The notes below the pieces were generated by a model. That model ran no database searches. It was not told the DNA's origin and saw nothing but the letters and a program-made list of their open reading frames with translations. From NCBI RefSeq assembly GCF_051013375.1, contig NZ_CP142125.1: a stretch of 64,000 nt of DNA. One strand, 5' to 3'. Positions 34,961 to 44,030 of this stretch are shown here, piece by piece (position 1 is the first letter of the stretch; each line of letters starts with the position of its first letter). Source of the DNA: Kordia algicida. GTDB taxonomy: Bacteria; Bacteroidota; Bacteroidia; Flavobacteriales; Flavobacteriaceae. The position numbers and the translations under genes are program-made.

Positions 34961-35986
34961 TTATCGAGGAATCTCAATAGTTTGTATGATTTGATTGATA
35001 ATTTGTTTTGAAGTGACACCTTCCATTTCACGTTCAGGCGTTACAATAATACGGTGTTGCAATACTGGTACTGCTACTTGTTTAATATCTTCTGGCGTTA
35101 CAAAATCGCGTCCGTTCATCGCGGCATAGGCTTTAGAAGCTTTTAAAATGGCGATAGAAGCTCTTGGAGAAGCACCAATGTATAAAAATTGATTGCTACG
35201 CGTATTGATAATAATTTGTGCAATGTAACGTAGCAAATGCGGTTCTACAATAATGTCATTTACCAAGTTTTGATACTTTGTAATTTGCTCTTTACTTAAA
35301 AACGAATTGATTTTATCAACTTTTTTCGTTTCTTTCAAATCGTGCTCACGCGCAATGATTTCTACTTCTTCATCAAGATTCGGATAGTCAACATTTATTT
35401 TGAATAAAAAACGATCCAATTGTGCTTCAGGCAAACGGTAGGTTCCTTCTTGCTCAATTGGGTTTTGTGTTGCTAAAACCATAAAAGGCGCATCTAACGA
35501 ATACTTTGTACCGTCCATAGTAATTTGGCGTTCTTCCATTACTTCAAACAAAGCAGCTTGTGTTTTTGCTGGCGCACGATTGATCTCATCAATCAACAAC
35601 ATGTTGGTAAATACAGGTCCTTTTTTAAATTCAAATTCTGTCTTTTTCATGTCAAAAATAGACGTTCCTAGAATATCACTTGGCATTAAATCTGGTGTAA
35701 ACTGAATACGCCCAAAATCAACTTTTAGTGACTTGGCAAGTAACTTTGCGGTAATGGTTTTTGCAACTCCTGGAACACCTTCTATCAGTACATGTCCTTT
35801 GGCAAGTAATGCCGTAATCAACATGTCAATCATGCCTTGCTGTCCTACAATTACTTTAGAGAGTTCTTGTCTTATTTTATGAATTCCTTCTTGCAATTCG
35901 GTCAGATCAATTCTGTTTGTGAATGACAATGGATCTTCATAATTTTTATGTGCATCTTGTTCGTTAGTTTCTCCTGTAAAGTCCAT
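34961..35986 (-). CDS. MoxR-family AAA+ ATPase
   Basis: A 341-residue MoxR ATPase. Walker A is GVPGVAKT (70-77), Walker B LLIDE (130-134), sensor-1 LATQNP follows, and the C-terminal lid is present. MoxR proteins are thought to act as chaperones maturing vWA/DUF58 partners and envelope complexes. It sits between the DUF4350 gene and the DUF58 gene in the same operon. Confidence 0.96.
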   Translation of the reverse strand: MDFTGETNEQDAHKNYEDPLSFTNRIDLTELQEGIHKIRQELSKVIVGQQGMIDMLITALLAKGHVLIEGVPGVAKTITAKLLAKSLKVDFGRIQFTPDLMPSDILGTSIFDMKKTEFEFKKGPVFTNMLLIDEINRAPAKTQAALFEVMEERQITMDGTKYSLDAPFMVLATQNPIEQEGTYRLPEAQLDRFLFKINVDYPNLDEEVEIIAREHDLKETKKVDKINSFLSKEQITKYQNLVNDIIVEPHLLRYIAQIIINTRSNQFLYIGASPRASIAILKASKAYAAMNGRDFVTPEDIKQVAVPVLQHRIIVTPEREMEGVTSKQIINQIIQTIEIPR

Positions 35987-36021
35987 ATGTTGAATTTAAT
36001 GAGTTGTAATTTAATGTTTTG

Positions 36022-37230
36022 TTATTTCTTTTTATGAAAATTTTCGATCGCTTTAGTAATTCTTAAAACATCATTTTCAAATAAATATACTTTTGCTCTT
36101 AGTGTGTTGATTAACTGTACTAAATGTTCAATTTCCTCTTGAGATTTTCCTGATTTTTGTCGCAATCGCGTGCTAAATTTTTCATCTAAAACTTGCGTGT
36201 CCATCAAATATTCGGTGCGTAAATGTTCTAAGAAATAGGTGATTTTTTTGTGTACTACATTTTGATGATCTCTAGTTTCATAAAACAGATTTCCGATGGT
36301 TTTGGTAAAATCGACAGTAGTATTTTCTAGCGGATTGACAATTTTTACAATGCGCTGTTTTCGTTTTACATTAAACAACACAAAAACGACTAAAAAGATC
36401 AGTCCTAAATACCAAGCCCAACGCAACTGATCGTGTTCTAAGATAAATCGTAATGGTGAACGACTTGTATCGTCACTGTAGCGTGTTTTGTTGGGTGAAT
36501 CGAAAAAGATATCTTTCTCAGGAATGTATCCTAAAACACCTTCAGAGTATTTAAAATGATCGTTTTTTAATAGATGAAAGTTTGTAAATGCTACAGGTTG
36601 CGTGTGCAATAAAAATGCGCCATTTCCATGTGGAATTTTGATAAAATTGGTAAAAGTAACATCATTTTCAAATTTTTGATAACCCAATACTTCCGTAGTT
36701 AAAGTATCAATCTCAGAAAAATATACATTTTTAATATCTCTTTCGTATGAAATTTCGTTGTTAGCTAAGTTTTCATTTGCAAATGAAAGTGTTGCTTTGG
36801 TAGAAACTTTAAAATCGTATTTTGTTGAAAAATTTAAAGAATCCTTCAAATAGCGCGGCATTTTATAGGAAGAAATAAATACCAAATTTCCAGCATCTGT
36901 AAAATCGAGAAGCTCGTTTATAGAAGATTCATCAGTGTAAAACTCAGAATTGATACTTACATACGTTCCTTCAATATCATACGTATATGTGGACCAATCG
37001 TACTGCGCATTGAAAAATTCATACGGCGTACGATAAATATTTCGAACTTCATTTTCATCATAAACATTGCTTAGTTCTTTATGAAATATACGCAAGTCAT
37101 ACGGATTTGTATCTTTCTCGTTATAGGTTTCACGCCAATCAATAGGTATTGGTTTAGATAATTCGTAATACATTGCCGCAAAGATAATGGCAACTAAAAT
37201 TCCGATGTATATTTTTAGTCTTTTACTCAT
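36022..37230 (-). CDS. DUF4350 domain membrane protein
   Basis: A 402-residue protein with an N-terminal transmembrane helix (about 5-22), a periplasmic domain (about 40-260) of the DUF4350 type (AQYDWSTYTYDIEGTYVSIN, LLDFTDAGNLVFISSYKMPR), a second helix (about 272-290, WAWYLGLIFLVVFVLFNVKR), and a cytoplasmic helical tail. The start codon overlaps the end of the DUF4129 gene by 4 bases. It is part of the MoxR operon; function unknown. Confidence 0.88.
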   Translation of the reverse strand: MSKRLKIYIGILVAIIFAAMYYELSKPIPIDWRETYNEKDTNPYDLRIFHKELSNVYDENEVRNIYRTPYEFFNAQYDWSTYTYDIEGTYVSINSEFYTDESSINELLDFTDAGNLVFISSYKMPRYLKDSLNFSTKYDFKVSTKATLSFANENLANNEISYERDIKNVYFSEIDTLTTEVLGYQKFENDVTFTNFIKIPHGNGAFLLHTQPVAFTNFHLLKNDHFKYSEGVLGYIPEKDIFFDSPNKTRYSDDTSRSPLRFILEHDQLRWAWYLGLIFLVVFVLFNVKRKQRIVKIVNPLENTTVDFTKTIGNLFYETRDHQNVVHKKITYFLEHLRTEYLMDTQVLDEKFSTRLRQKSGKSQEEIEHLVQLINTLRAKVYLFENDVLRITKAIENFHKKK

Positions 37231-37988
37231 GCCGCATTGTTTTTAAGGATGAGATTAAAAGAGTGTGCTGCTTGCTCGTATTGTTCTTTGTCAATCATAA
37301 ATTCGCCATACCAAACGTAGTTGTACAAGTACGAAGTATATTGAAATTGTTCTCGCATGCTATCATTTTTGATTTCGTAGGTATACTCAAGATTTGTTTT
37401 TTCTGGATCATACGAAATGATTTCTGCAGCACTTAGTTTTTTCAACATATCTAAATATTGATAACGAACTGCCAATCGGTAATCATTATTGGCAATAGCT
37501 TCCGAGATTAATTTTTTGAAGTTGACAATATGAATGTTCGTTTCTACATCTTCGTGATTTACAATTTTCTTGTCGGAACGTTTTCCAAAAACCCAACGAC
37601 CTTCACCATTCATAATAGCGCGTACAATAAAGAATACCACAACGATAATGATGAGTACATATACCAAATTGGTCATTTCGCCTAAAAAGTTGGAAGCGCT
37701 TTGGCGCGAATCTAAATCAAACCAATCTTGTACAGTTTCTTCGAGCCAATTGATGAATCGTGAAAACCAACCATCAGATTTTTCTTGTTCGTACACGTAT
37801 TCACTAGCGTTGTAACGATCTTTAAAATCGTCGTCAAATTCTTTTGGTTGTATGTTAGAAGTATCTTCCTGTGCCGTTTGTTGTGGTGTTAACGTAGTTG
37901 CATGTGCAATGGTTCCCGAAAGGAATATCGAAGCAAAAGTTCCTATGACGAGGAAGTTAATAAATATGTGTTTGATGTATGTTGGCAT
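37227..37988 (-). CDS. DUF4129 domain membrane protein
   Basis: A 253-residue protein: signal or anchor helix (about 8-28), a periplasmic linker with a WFSRFINWLEETVQDW helix, a transmembrane helix (about 105-125, YVLIIIVVVFFIVRAIM), then a cytoplasmic DUF4129 domain with DYRLAVRYQYLDMLKKLSAA and TNLEYTYEI. DUF4129 often lies next to transglutaminase or MoxR/DUF58 genes. It overlaps the DUF4350 gene by 4 bases and the upstream gene by 1 base. Confidence 0.88.
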   Translation of the reverse strand: MPTYIKHIFINFLVIGTFASIFLSGTIAHATTLTPQQTAQEDTSNIQPKEFDDDFKDRYNASEYVYEQEKSDGWFSRFINWLEETVQDWFDLDSRQSASNFLGEMTNLVYVLIIIVVVFFIVRAIMNGEGRWVFGKRSDKKIVNHEDVETNIHIVNFKKLISEAIANNDYRLAVRYQYLDMLKKLSAAEIISYDPEKTNLEYTYEIKNDSMREQFQYTSYLYNYVWYGEFMIDKEQYEQAAHSFNLILKNNAA

Positions 37989-38938
37989 TAATTTGAATCT
38001 GAACCTATTTCGTCAATAGTACTTATGGTGTTTATGTTTTCTCTTTCGTCTTTTAAACCATAGTAAATAATTCCATGATTTATTTGTATGATAGCGGAAA
38101 TTAGCAAATTGAAAAAGTAGGTTAGAATTTTAATCGTAAAGATAACAATAAATAGGAATGACCATTTTTCAAGATCGTTAATTGTACCTGCATCTTCTAG
38201 CGTTGCGAGTCCATTTACAAGTTTAATGATAAATTCTAAAATAGGCAATGCAGATTGAAATATTGATGCTAAAATAAAAAAGATACCAATAGCACCAAGT
38301 ACAGGCATAAACTTTTCAAAACAAAGTTTCCAGCTGTAATTGTAACATTCAAAAACTCCTTTGTCAGATTTGAGGTATTCCATTAATGCAGATTGGTAGT
38401 AAAATATCAACAACCCGATAGGAAATACTAAAAAGAATGCACCAATGATGGTGATTGCCATAATAATACAAACAATAGAGACCACAGGAATTGCAATGAG
38501 TGAAACTACAATGGAAGCTAAAAAGTATTTAAATAACTTTCCAAGGTTGGCACGTAATTCTTCAAAAATTTCTTTTGAGCCAAAGTCTGCACCGCGATGC
38601 TTTTCATATAATTTAAAGTATATAGGAACAAACGCATAATTCAACATACTTACCACAATACCAACAATGGTAAACAGTGAAAATGCAGTAAGAACGGTTT
38701 CAATATTTTCGTCAACATAATTTAAAATGGCATCAAAATTATTTTTTTCGCGAACAGCTTCGAGAATAAAACCTTCATACCAACTGTAAAATAAGTACAT
38801 GAGCACGACAAGAATCAAGATGAAAATACCGTTTACCGTCAAGTAATTTTTAAAAAAGTGCTTTCCGTGCATTTTCAAAAAACCAAAGGTATCTTTAAAG
38901 TATAATCCGAAATCTCTAGATTTATAGAGTTGAAACAT
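37988..38938 (-). CDS. polytopic membrane protein of the MoxR operon
   Basis: A 316-residue protein with about six transmembrane helices (roughly 28-52, 83-108, 135-165, 165-190, 215-240, 265-290). No domain name is certain; it may belong to a DUF4013-like or glycerophosphodiester-type membrane group. It overlaps the spoIIM-like gene by 17 bases and the DUF4129 gene by 1 base, so tight co-translation is expected. Confidence 0.78.
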   Translation of the reverse strand: MFQLYKSRDFGLYFKDTFGFLKMHGKHFFKNYLTVNGIFILILVVLMYLFYSWYEGFILEAVREKNNFDAILNYVDENIETVLTAFSLFTIVGIVVSMLNYAFVPIYFKLYEKHRGADFGSKEIFEELRANLGKLFKYFLASIVVSLIAIPVVSIVCIIMAITIIGAFFLVFPIGLLIFYYQSALMEYLKSDKGVFECYNYSWKLCFEKFMPVLGAIGIFFILASIFQSALPILEFIIKLVNGLATLEDAGTINDLEKWSFLFIVIFTIKILTYFFNLLISAIIQINHGIIYYGLKDERENINTISTIDEIGSDSN

Positions 38939-39899
38939 GTGTTTTTAATTTTCTGTGAACAATATGTGGATATATAAGATAGTAGAATGATATCATACTC
39001 AGCGTAATTAAGATGATTCCTACCGAAAGCCAATTCGGCATAATATTGGAATATCGTGTAACGAATCCTTCCAAAAAGCCAGCAGCAAAGGTAAAAGGAA
39101 ACGTGCTGATGAGTATTTTAATTCCGTTTTTGAGTCCCATTTTAAAGGAAGCCATTCGTGAGTAGGTTTTAGGAAATAGAATACTTGCACCAAGCAACAA
39201 TCCGGCTGCACCTTCTATGACGATGGCAAATATTTCCATAGCGCCATGGATCCAAATTCCGCGAACACTTTCCCACAACACACCTTGGTCATGAAAAAAG
39301 TACTGAAATGCACCAACCATAATTCCGTTGTGCATAAGTATATAACCAGTTCCAAAACCTCCAAAAACGCCATAAATAAAGGAAAGCAAACCAACATATA
39401 AGTTGTTGAGCGTGATTCCTATAAAGCTTCCCCAATTGCTTCCACTTTTATAAATTGCTACAGGATCGCCTTTTTCAATATTTTCAAGTGTTGTATTTAC
39501 ATAACCATCACCGAGAATTAAACGAACAAAAGAATCATCATACGCAGCAGAAACGGCCCCGATAGTCACAAAAAGTCCAAAAATTAAAAAAGAATACAAA
39601 ACATAACGTCGAAATTGGTACACAATCAATGGAACTTCCGTTTTCCAAAAAGAAATAAAACGATTTGTTTTTTCTCTTTTGGTGCGATAAATACGTTGAA
39701 AAGCGGCAGAAGCAAGCTGATTTAAATAGCTAATAGTTTTACTCTTAGGGTAATACGTTTGTGCGTACGCCAAATCATTCATTAGATGAATGTACAAAGA
39801 CGAAAGCTCATCGGGATTTTTAAACTGATTATTATAAATGGTTTTTTCAAAGTTTAACCATTTTTCTTTATTTTGCTTGATAAATGCAACTTCTCTCAT
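38922..39899 (-). CDS. SpoIIM family membrane protein
   Basis: The start at 39899 (MREVAFIKQNKEKWLNFEKT) is the family start; a further in-frame ATG at 39920 lies upstream. The 325-residue protein has a helical cytoplasmic N-terminus and about five to six transmembrane helices, with the SpoIIM-type motif NLYVGLLSFIYGVFGGFGTG and WIHGAMEIFAIVIEGAAGLL. It leads the MoxR operon and starts 24 bp from the divergent RDD gene. In spore formers SpoIIM takes part in engulfment; here no sporulation role is implied. Confidence 0.9.
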   Translation of the reverse strand: MREVAFIKQNKEKWLNFEKTIYNNQFKNPDELSSLYIHLMNDLAYAQTYYPKSKTISYLNQLASAAFQRIYRTKREKTNRFISFWKTEVPLIVYQFRRYVLYSFLIFGLFVTIGAVSAAYDDSFVRLILGDGYVNTTLENIEKGDPVAIYKSGSNWGSFIGITLNNLYVGLLSFIYGVFGGFGTGYILMHNGIMVGAFQYFFHDQGVLWESVRGIWIHGAMEIFAIVIEGAAGLLLGASILFPKTYSRMASFKMGLKNGIKILISTFPFTFAAGFLEGFVTRYSNIMPNWLSVGIILITLSMISFYYLIYPHIVHRKLKTHVSTL

Positions 39900-39923
39900 A
39901 GATACGCTAAAATAAAACATAAA

Positions 39924-40664
39924 ATGTCAGAGATACAAATTAATACTACTCAAAATGTAAATATCAATTTTACATTAGCATCTGTTGGAGAACGTGTCGT
40001 AGCTCATATTATCGATTTAATCATAAAGTTTGCCTACGGAATGATCGTTATTTGGATTTTTAGATCGATGTTTGACAACACAAATTGGATGCGCGATTTA
40101 GACGATTGGTCGCTGATTTCAATTTATATAATATTATTATTTCCTGCATTTGTGTACACGTTAGTGCTAGAGTCGCTCTTTGAAGGACAAACGCTCGGAA
40201 AAAAAGTAATGAAAATTAGAGTTGTAAAAATTGATGGATATCAAGCTTCTTTTGTAGACTACTTAATTCGCTGGGTTTTTCGAATTGTCGATTTGAATAT
40301 GTTGAGTGGTTTTATTGCATTAATTTCTGTAATTGTGACCGAAAAAGGACAACGTTTAGGTGATATGACTGCGGGAACTTCCGTAATTTCACTAAAAAAT
40401 AGAGTGTTAATTTCTCATACAATTCTAGAAGAAATCGGTGATAACTACAAACCTTTGTTTCCTTCTGTTATCAAGCTTTCAGACAATGATATGCGAATTA
40501 TTAAAGAAACATTTGTCATTGCAAAACGAGCGAGAGATTATGATACGCTCAATAAATTAAGAGCCAAAGTAGAAGAAGTCATAGAAATCCGATCCGATCA
40601 AGATACGATTCCTTTTATCGACGTCATCATCAAAGATTATAACTTCTACACACAAAACATGTAA
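39924..40664 (+). CDS. RDD family membrane protein
   Basis: The start at 39924 (MSEIQINTTQNVNINFTLAS) is preferred over an in-frame ATG at 39873 that would overlap the spoIIM start. The 246-residue protein has the RDD domain (VGERVVAHIIDLIIKFAYG, then EGQTLGKKVMKIRVVKIDGY, and a conserved DYLIRWVFRIVDLNML) with three transmembrane helices, and a cytoplasmic helical tail. RDD proteins are often coupled to MoxR/SpoIIM loci. Its stop overlaps the next ATG by one base. Confidence 0.92.
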   Translation: MSEIQINTTQNVNINFTLASVGERVVAHIIDLIIKFAYGMIVIWIFRSMFDNTNWMRDLDDWSLISIYIILLFPAFVYTLVLESLFEGQTLGKKVMKIRVVKIDGYQASFVDYLIRWVFRIVDLNMLSGFIALISVIVTEKGQRLGDMTAGTSVISLKNRVLISHTILEEIGDNYKPLFPSVIKLSDNDMRIIKETFVIAKRARDYDTLNKLRAKVEEVIEIRSDQDTIPFIDVIIKDYNFYTQNM

Positions 40665-41269
40665 TGCTTTTTTACACACTTGATATTATAGGAACGTTTG
40701 CTTTTGCCATTTCGGGAGTTTTGGTAGCCATGCAAAAACGAATGGATCTTTTCGGAATCTTCATTATTGCTTTCGTTACTGCTGTTGGTGGCGGAACTTT
40801 GCGTGATGTTTTAATTGGAAGAACGCCCGTAGGTTGGATGAACGATTTAAATTACGTGTATGCAATTACGCTTGGAGTAGTTTTCTCTATTATATTTAGA
40901 AAAAAACTAAATCGACTGCGAACTTCTTTATTTTTATTTGATACGATTGGTTTGGGCGTATTTACAATTATTGGTGTAGAAGTTGGAATCTCAAAAGAAT
41001 TACATCCACTTATTTGTATCGCTTTAGGAACAATGAGTGCAAGTTTTGGAGGTGTTATTCGTGATATATTATGTAATGAAATTCCCGTAATATTCAGAAA
41101 AGAAATTTATGCTACGGCATGTATTTTTGGAGGAATTGCCTTTTTTGTCTTACAATATTTCAATCTTAAAGAAGACTTGATTTATATTTTTACGGCTGCG
41201 ATGGTGATTAGTATTCGATTGATTGTGGTAAAATTTAGGTTGAAGCTACCAAATATTTATCAAAAATAA
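40664..41269 (+). CDS. TRIC cation channel family protein
   Basis: A 201-residue protein with seven transmembrane helices and the YadS/UPF0126 repeat: two copies of a glycine-rich GGxxRDxL signature (AVGGGTLRDVLIGRTPVGWM and SFGGVIRDILCNEIPVIFRK). Prokaryotic TRIC channels conduct monovalent cations. It overlaps the RDD gene by one base (TAATG) and has a terminator behind it. Confidence 0.95.
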   Translation: MLFYTLDIIGTFAFAISGVLVAMQKRMDLFGIFIIAFVTAVGGGTLRDVLIGRTPVGWMNDLNYVYAITLGVVFSIIFRKKLNRLRTSLFLFDTIGLGVFTIIGVEVGISKELHPLICIALGTMSASFGGVIRDILCNEIPVIFRKEIYATACIFGGIAFFVLQYFNLKEDLIYIFTAAMVISIRLIVVKFRLKLPNIYQK

Positions 41270-41302
41270 AAAAAGGAACTCATGGATATAAGTTCCTTTT
41301 TA
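41268..41302. terminator. terminator between TRIC gene and pseudogene
   Basis: Stem AAAAAGGAACT / AGTTCCTTTTT with a 10-nt loop; A and T runs on both sides allow use from either strand (TRIC gene and convergent outer-membrane gene). Confidence 0.85.
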
Positions 41303-41320
41303 TAATTAAATAAATCGTTT

Positions 41321-42527
41321 TTAAAAAATTGTATATCCAAGAGTAATGCCAAACTGACTAAGTTTAACACTTGCTTCGGTAGATCTTTCTACAAGTTCTC
41401 TATTTGGAATAAATCTAGCTTCTATTGAATATTTCTCGTAACTATATCCAATACCAAAAGCAGCTCCGGCAGAAGGTCTAAAATCTTCTTCAGGAATTGT
41501 AAAATTTCCTCTTGTTTCTGTAGTTAATGGAATATCTACAAGGATTTCCCCACTTAAAAATATTTTTGAAGTATCATTTATAAAGAAATAATGACGAAAT
41601 CCTACAGGAATCTGAATAGCGCTATATTCTAAAATAAATTTTCGCTCCACATTTAAATCTTGAAAAGAACCTTCTCCTTCGTATGAAGAATAATTTGGCG
41701 CAATAAACATTGACCATTTATTCCTATTAAACGGAAAAACATATTCTAATTCTGCCCCAAAAGTAGCAGACCATTCTGATTGTGTTTCAAGTCCATCTCT
41801 AAAAAAAAGTTGCCAGTGCCAAATCAGCATCTGCTTTGCTATTATACATTCCAGCTTTAGCTTTTAAATGAAATGTTCCTTTTTTCTTTTTTCTAAACTC
41901 AACAACATTTCCACCATGACACTCATTGTATTTTCTGAAAAAGGAAGTCAAATCGCCAGCATTATAATCGACTTTTACAACCGTTTTTTCAGAGATAGTT
42001 TCACAAGTAAACTCTGTTAATAATTGTTGTTGGTATCTCTTATTATATAAGATGCTACGTTTTTCGTTTGTGTAGATTTTATACACTAAAGGTGTTAATG
42101 TATCACTCTCTTTTTTGTAGTAGAATGCTTTTTTTTCTTCATCAACATAAGCATACAATGAAGCTTTTCCTTCTTGCAAAACGTTTAGCATTAGGGTTTG
42201 TTCTTTGTATTCAGGATTTCTTGCATACGATAAATTTCCTAATGTTTGTTCAGAAAGGTCAATTTGAACTGTGTGTTTTTCAAACTTAAATGCATTATCT
42301 ATCACAACCGTTTTTAGGTTAGTCATTCGCAACACTTTCGTTTCGCCATCAAGTGTAAGTTTATATTCAAATTTTGAAGGGTTATTTTGTCAGCCTTCAT
42401 TTTTAATGAAACAATCAGTTTTAATGCCATTTTCGGTAATAAAATGACCTTTTTCAAAGTTAATTTGTGCAAAAATTCCAGAAGTTGTTAGTAAGAAAAT
42501 AAGGAATGCACCAAAGTAGTTTTTCAT
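41321..42527 (-). pseudogene. outer-membrane beta-barrel protein gene, broken twice
   Basis: Reading from the ATG at 42527: signal peptide (MKNYFGAFLIFLLTTSGIFA, then Q), INFEKGHFITENG, IKTDCFIKNEG, then a TGA at 42390-42392 where relatives have Trp (from memory, xWKNNP). The frame then continues QNNPSKFEYKLTLDGETKVL and on to LALATFF, where eight A on the plus strand (41801-41808) shift the frame; the next frame continues RDGLETQSEWSATFGAELEY to the end at 41321. The C-terminal part looks like an outer-membrane beta barrel (PorT-like). With one T fewer the frame would join. It is called a pseudogene, but sequencing error in the homopolymer is possible. Confidence 0.82.
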
Positions 42528-42631
42528 GTGTTAAATTTTAATTAAAGGGCAAAACTAACTATTTTATATAAAGGTGCAAATAATAATGTATAAGCGTTAC
42601 ATATGTTGTGTAAACGTCGTAAAATGTCTAT

Positions 42632-43342
42632 TTAATCCAACACTTCCACACGACGAATCATAATATTTTTCTTTGGCCATTCGCCCTTGTCTGTTTCTTG
42701 ATTGGCAATTTCGTCTACAACGTCCATTCCAGCAATTACTTTCCCAAAAGCAGTATATTCTCCATTTAAATGATGTGTTCCTCCTTTTTTCTGAACAATA
42801 AAAAACTCGTATGGAGAAGCATATTTATACGCTCTGTCAATATCACCACTTGGCATCGAAATTACGCCTCTATGATGTTTAAACCCTTTTTTTGTATCTG
42901 GCGGAAGCAAATATTTCCCAATCTTTTCTCGTTTCTTAGCAACACTCCAACCGTCAGAATTTCCACCTTGAATTACAAAATTTTTCACGACACGATGAAA
43001 CTGCGTTCCTTCAAAATAATTGCGTTTGGCAAGCATGATAAAATTCGCTCTGTGATAGGGCGTTTCATTATACAACTCCAAGTCTATATTTCCAAAATCA
43101 GTGACAATTCGCACTTTACATTCTTTATTCTTTTCTCCATATGCTTTCATATAATCGAGTACATTATTATTGGTGATAAGAACTTCTTTCTCCTTCTTTT
43201 TTTCTTCTTTTTTTTCAGCTTTCTCAACAGTTGTCGTCGTTTCCTTTTTTTGAGATTCGTTTGAAGTAGCTGTAGAAGATTTAGTATCTTCACAACCTAA
43301 AAAAACGGAGATAGCAATCAGTATATAGCAAATATTTTTCAT
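42632..43342 (-). CDS. peptidyl-prolyl cis-trans isomerase lipoprotein (cyclophilin type)
   Basis: A 236-residue lipoprotein (signal ends FLGC) with a Thr/Lys/Glu-rich linker (about 25-70) and a cyclophilin domain (about 75-236: DFGNIDLELYNETPYHRANF, FEGTQFHRVVKNFVIQGGN, then GEYTAFGKVIAGMDVVDEI). It catalyses proline isomerisation in the cell envelope. The catalytic-type Arg in FHRVV and FVIQGGN are present. The start is two bases from the divergent Nudix gene. Confidence 0.94.
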   Translation of the reverse strand: MKNICYILIAISVFLGCEDTKSSTATSNESQKKETTTTVEKAEKKEEKKKEKEVLITNNNVLDYMKAYGEKNKECKVRIVTDFGNIDLELYNETPYHRANFIMLAKRNYFEGTQFHRVVKNFVIQGGNSDGWSVAKKREKIGKYLLPPDTKKGFKHHRGVISMPSGDIDRAYKYASPYEFFIVQKKGGTHHLNGEYTAFGKVIAGMDVVDEIANQETDKGEWPKKNIMIRRVEVLD

Positions 43343-43344
43343 AA

Positions 43345-43992
43345 ATGAATTTTGATAATTTTAAAAAAATCCTTCCAAAAATAGCAAAAATCCAACTTCC
43401 AGGTGTAGCTTCTCAGCTGAAAATGGCTCCTGCAATTCGTGAAAAAGAATTAGAAGCGATGGAAGATCGTATGAAAAATGCTAGAAAATCTGCGGTAATG
43501 GCGTTATTTTATCCGAATGTACAACAAGAAACTACGTTGGTGTTAATTCTTCGAAAAACGTATAAAGGTGTGCATTCCAATCAAGTTGGATTCCCTGGAG
43601 GACAAGTTGATCCTGAAGATGCAACGATTGAAGCAACTGCTTTACGCGAAACCGAAGAAGAAATTGGTGTATCGCGTAAAAGTATCAACGTAGTTCGCAA
43701 AATAACAAGTACATATATTCCGCCGAGTAATTTTACAGTAGTACCTTTTATTGGAATTTTGGAAGCAACACCAACGTTTATTCCGCAACCATCGGAAGTA
43801 GAAAAAATTATAGAAGTTTCACTTACTGATTTTTTATCCGATGCTTCCATTATAGAAAGAGAATTGACAACTTCGTACGCAAAAAACATTCAAGTACCAG
43901 CGTTTTACCTGAATAATTATGTTGTTTGGGGCGCAACGGCAATGATGCTCAGTGAAGTTAAAGACATCATTTCTAAAGCCATTTCAAATTAG
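43345..43992 (+). CDS. Nudix hydrolase, CoA pyrophosphatase-like
   Basis: A 215-residue Nudix protein with the CoA pyrophosphatase layout: FPGGQVDPEDATIEATALRE followed by TEEEIGV (around 95-120). The predicted reaction is cleavage of CoA or acyl-CoA to phosphopantetheine plus 3',5'-ADP. Length and motif fit the NUDT7/YeaB type. It diverges from the cyclophilin gene by two bases and precedes the acyltransferase gene by 38 bases. Confidence 0.92.
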   Translation: MNFDNFKKILPKIAKIQLPGVASQLKMAPAIREKELEAMEDRMKNARKSAVMALFYPNVQQETTLVLILRKTYKGVHSNQVGFPGGQVDPEDATIEATALRETEEEIGVSRKSINVVRKITSTYIPPSNFTVVPFIGILEATPTFIPQPSEVEKIIEVSLTDFLSDASIIERELTTSYAKNIQVPAFYLNNYVVWGATAMMLSEVKDIISKAISN

Positions 43993-44030
43993 TTTTTGTA
44001 AGTTTGTAATTCGTTTAAAATTGAACATAC

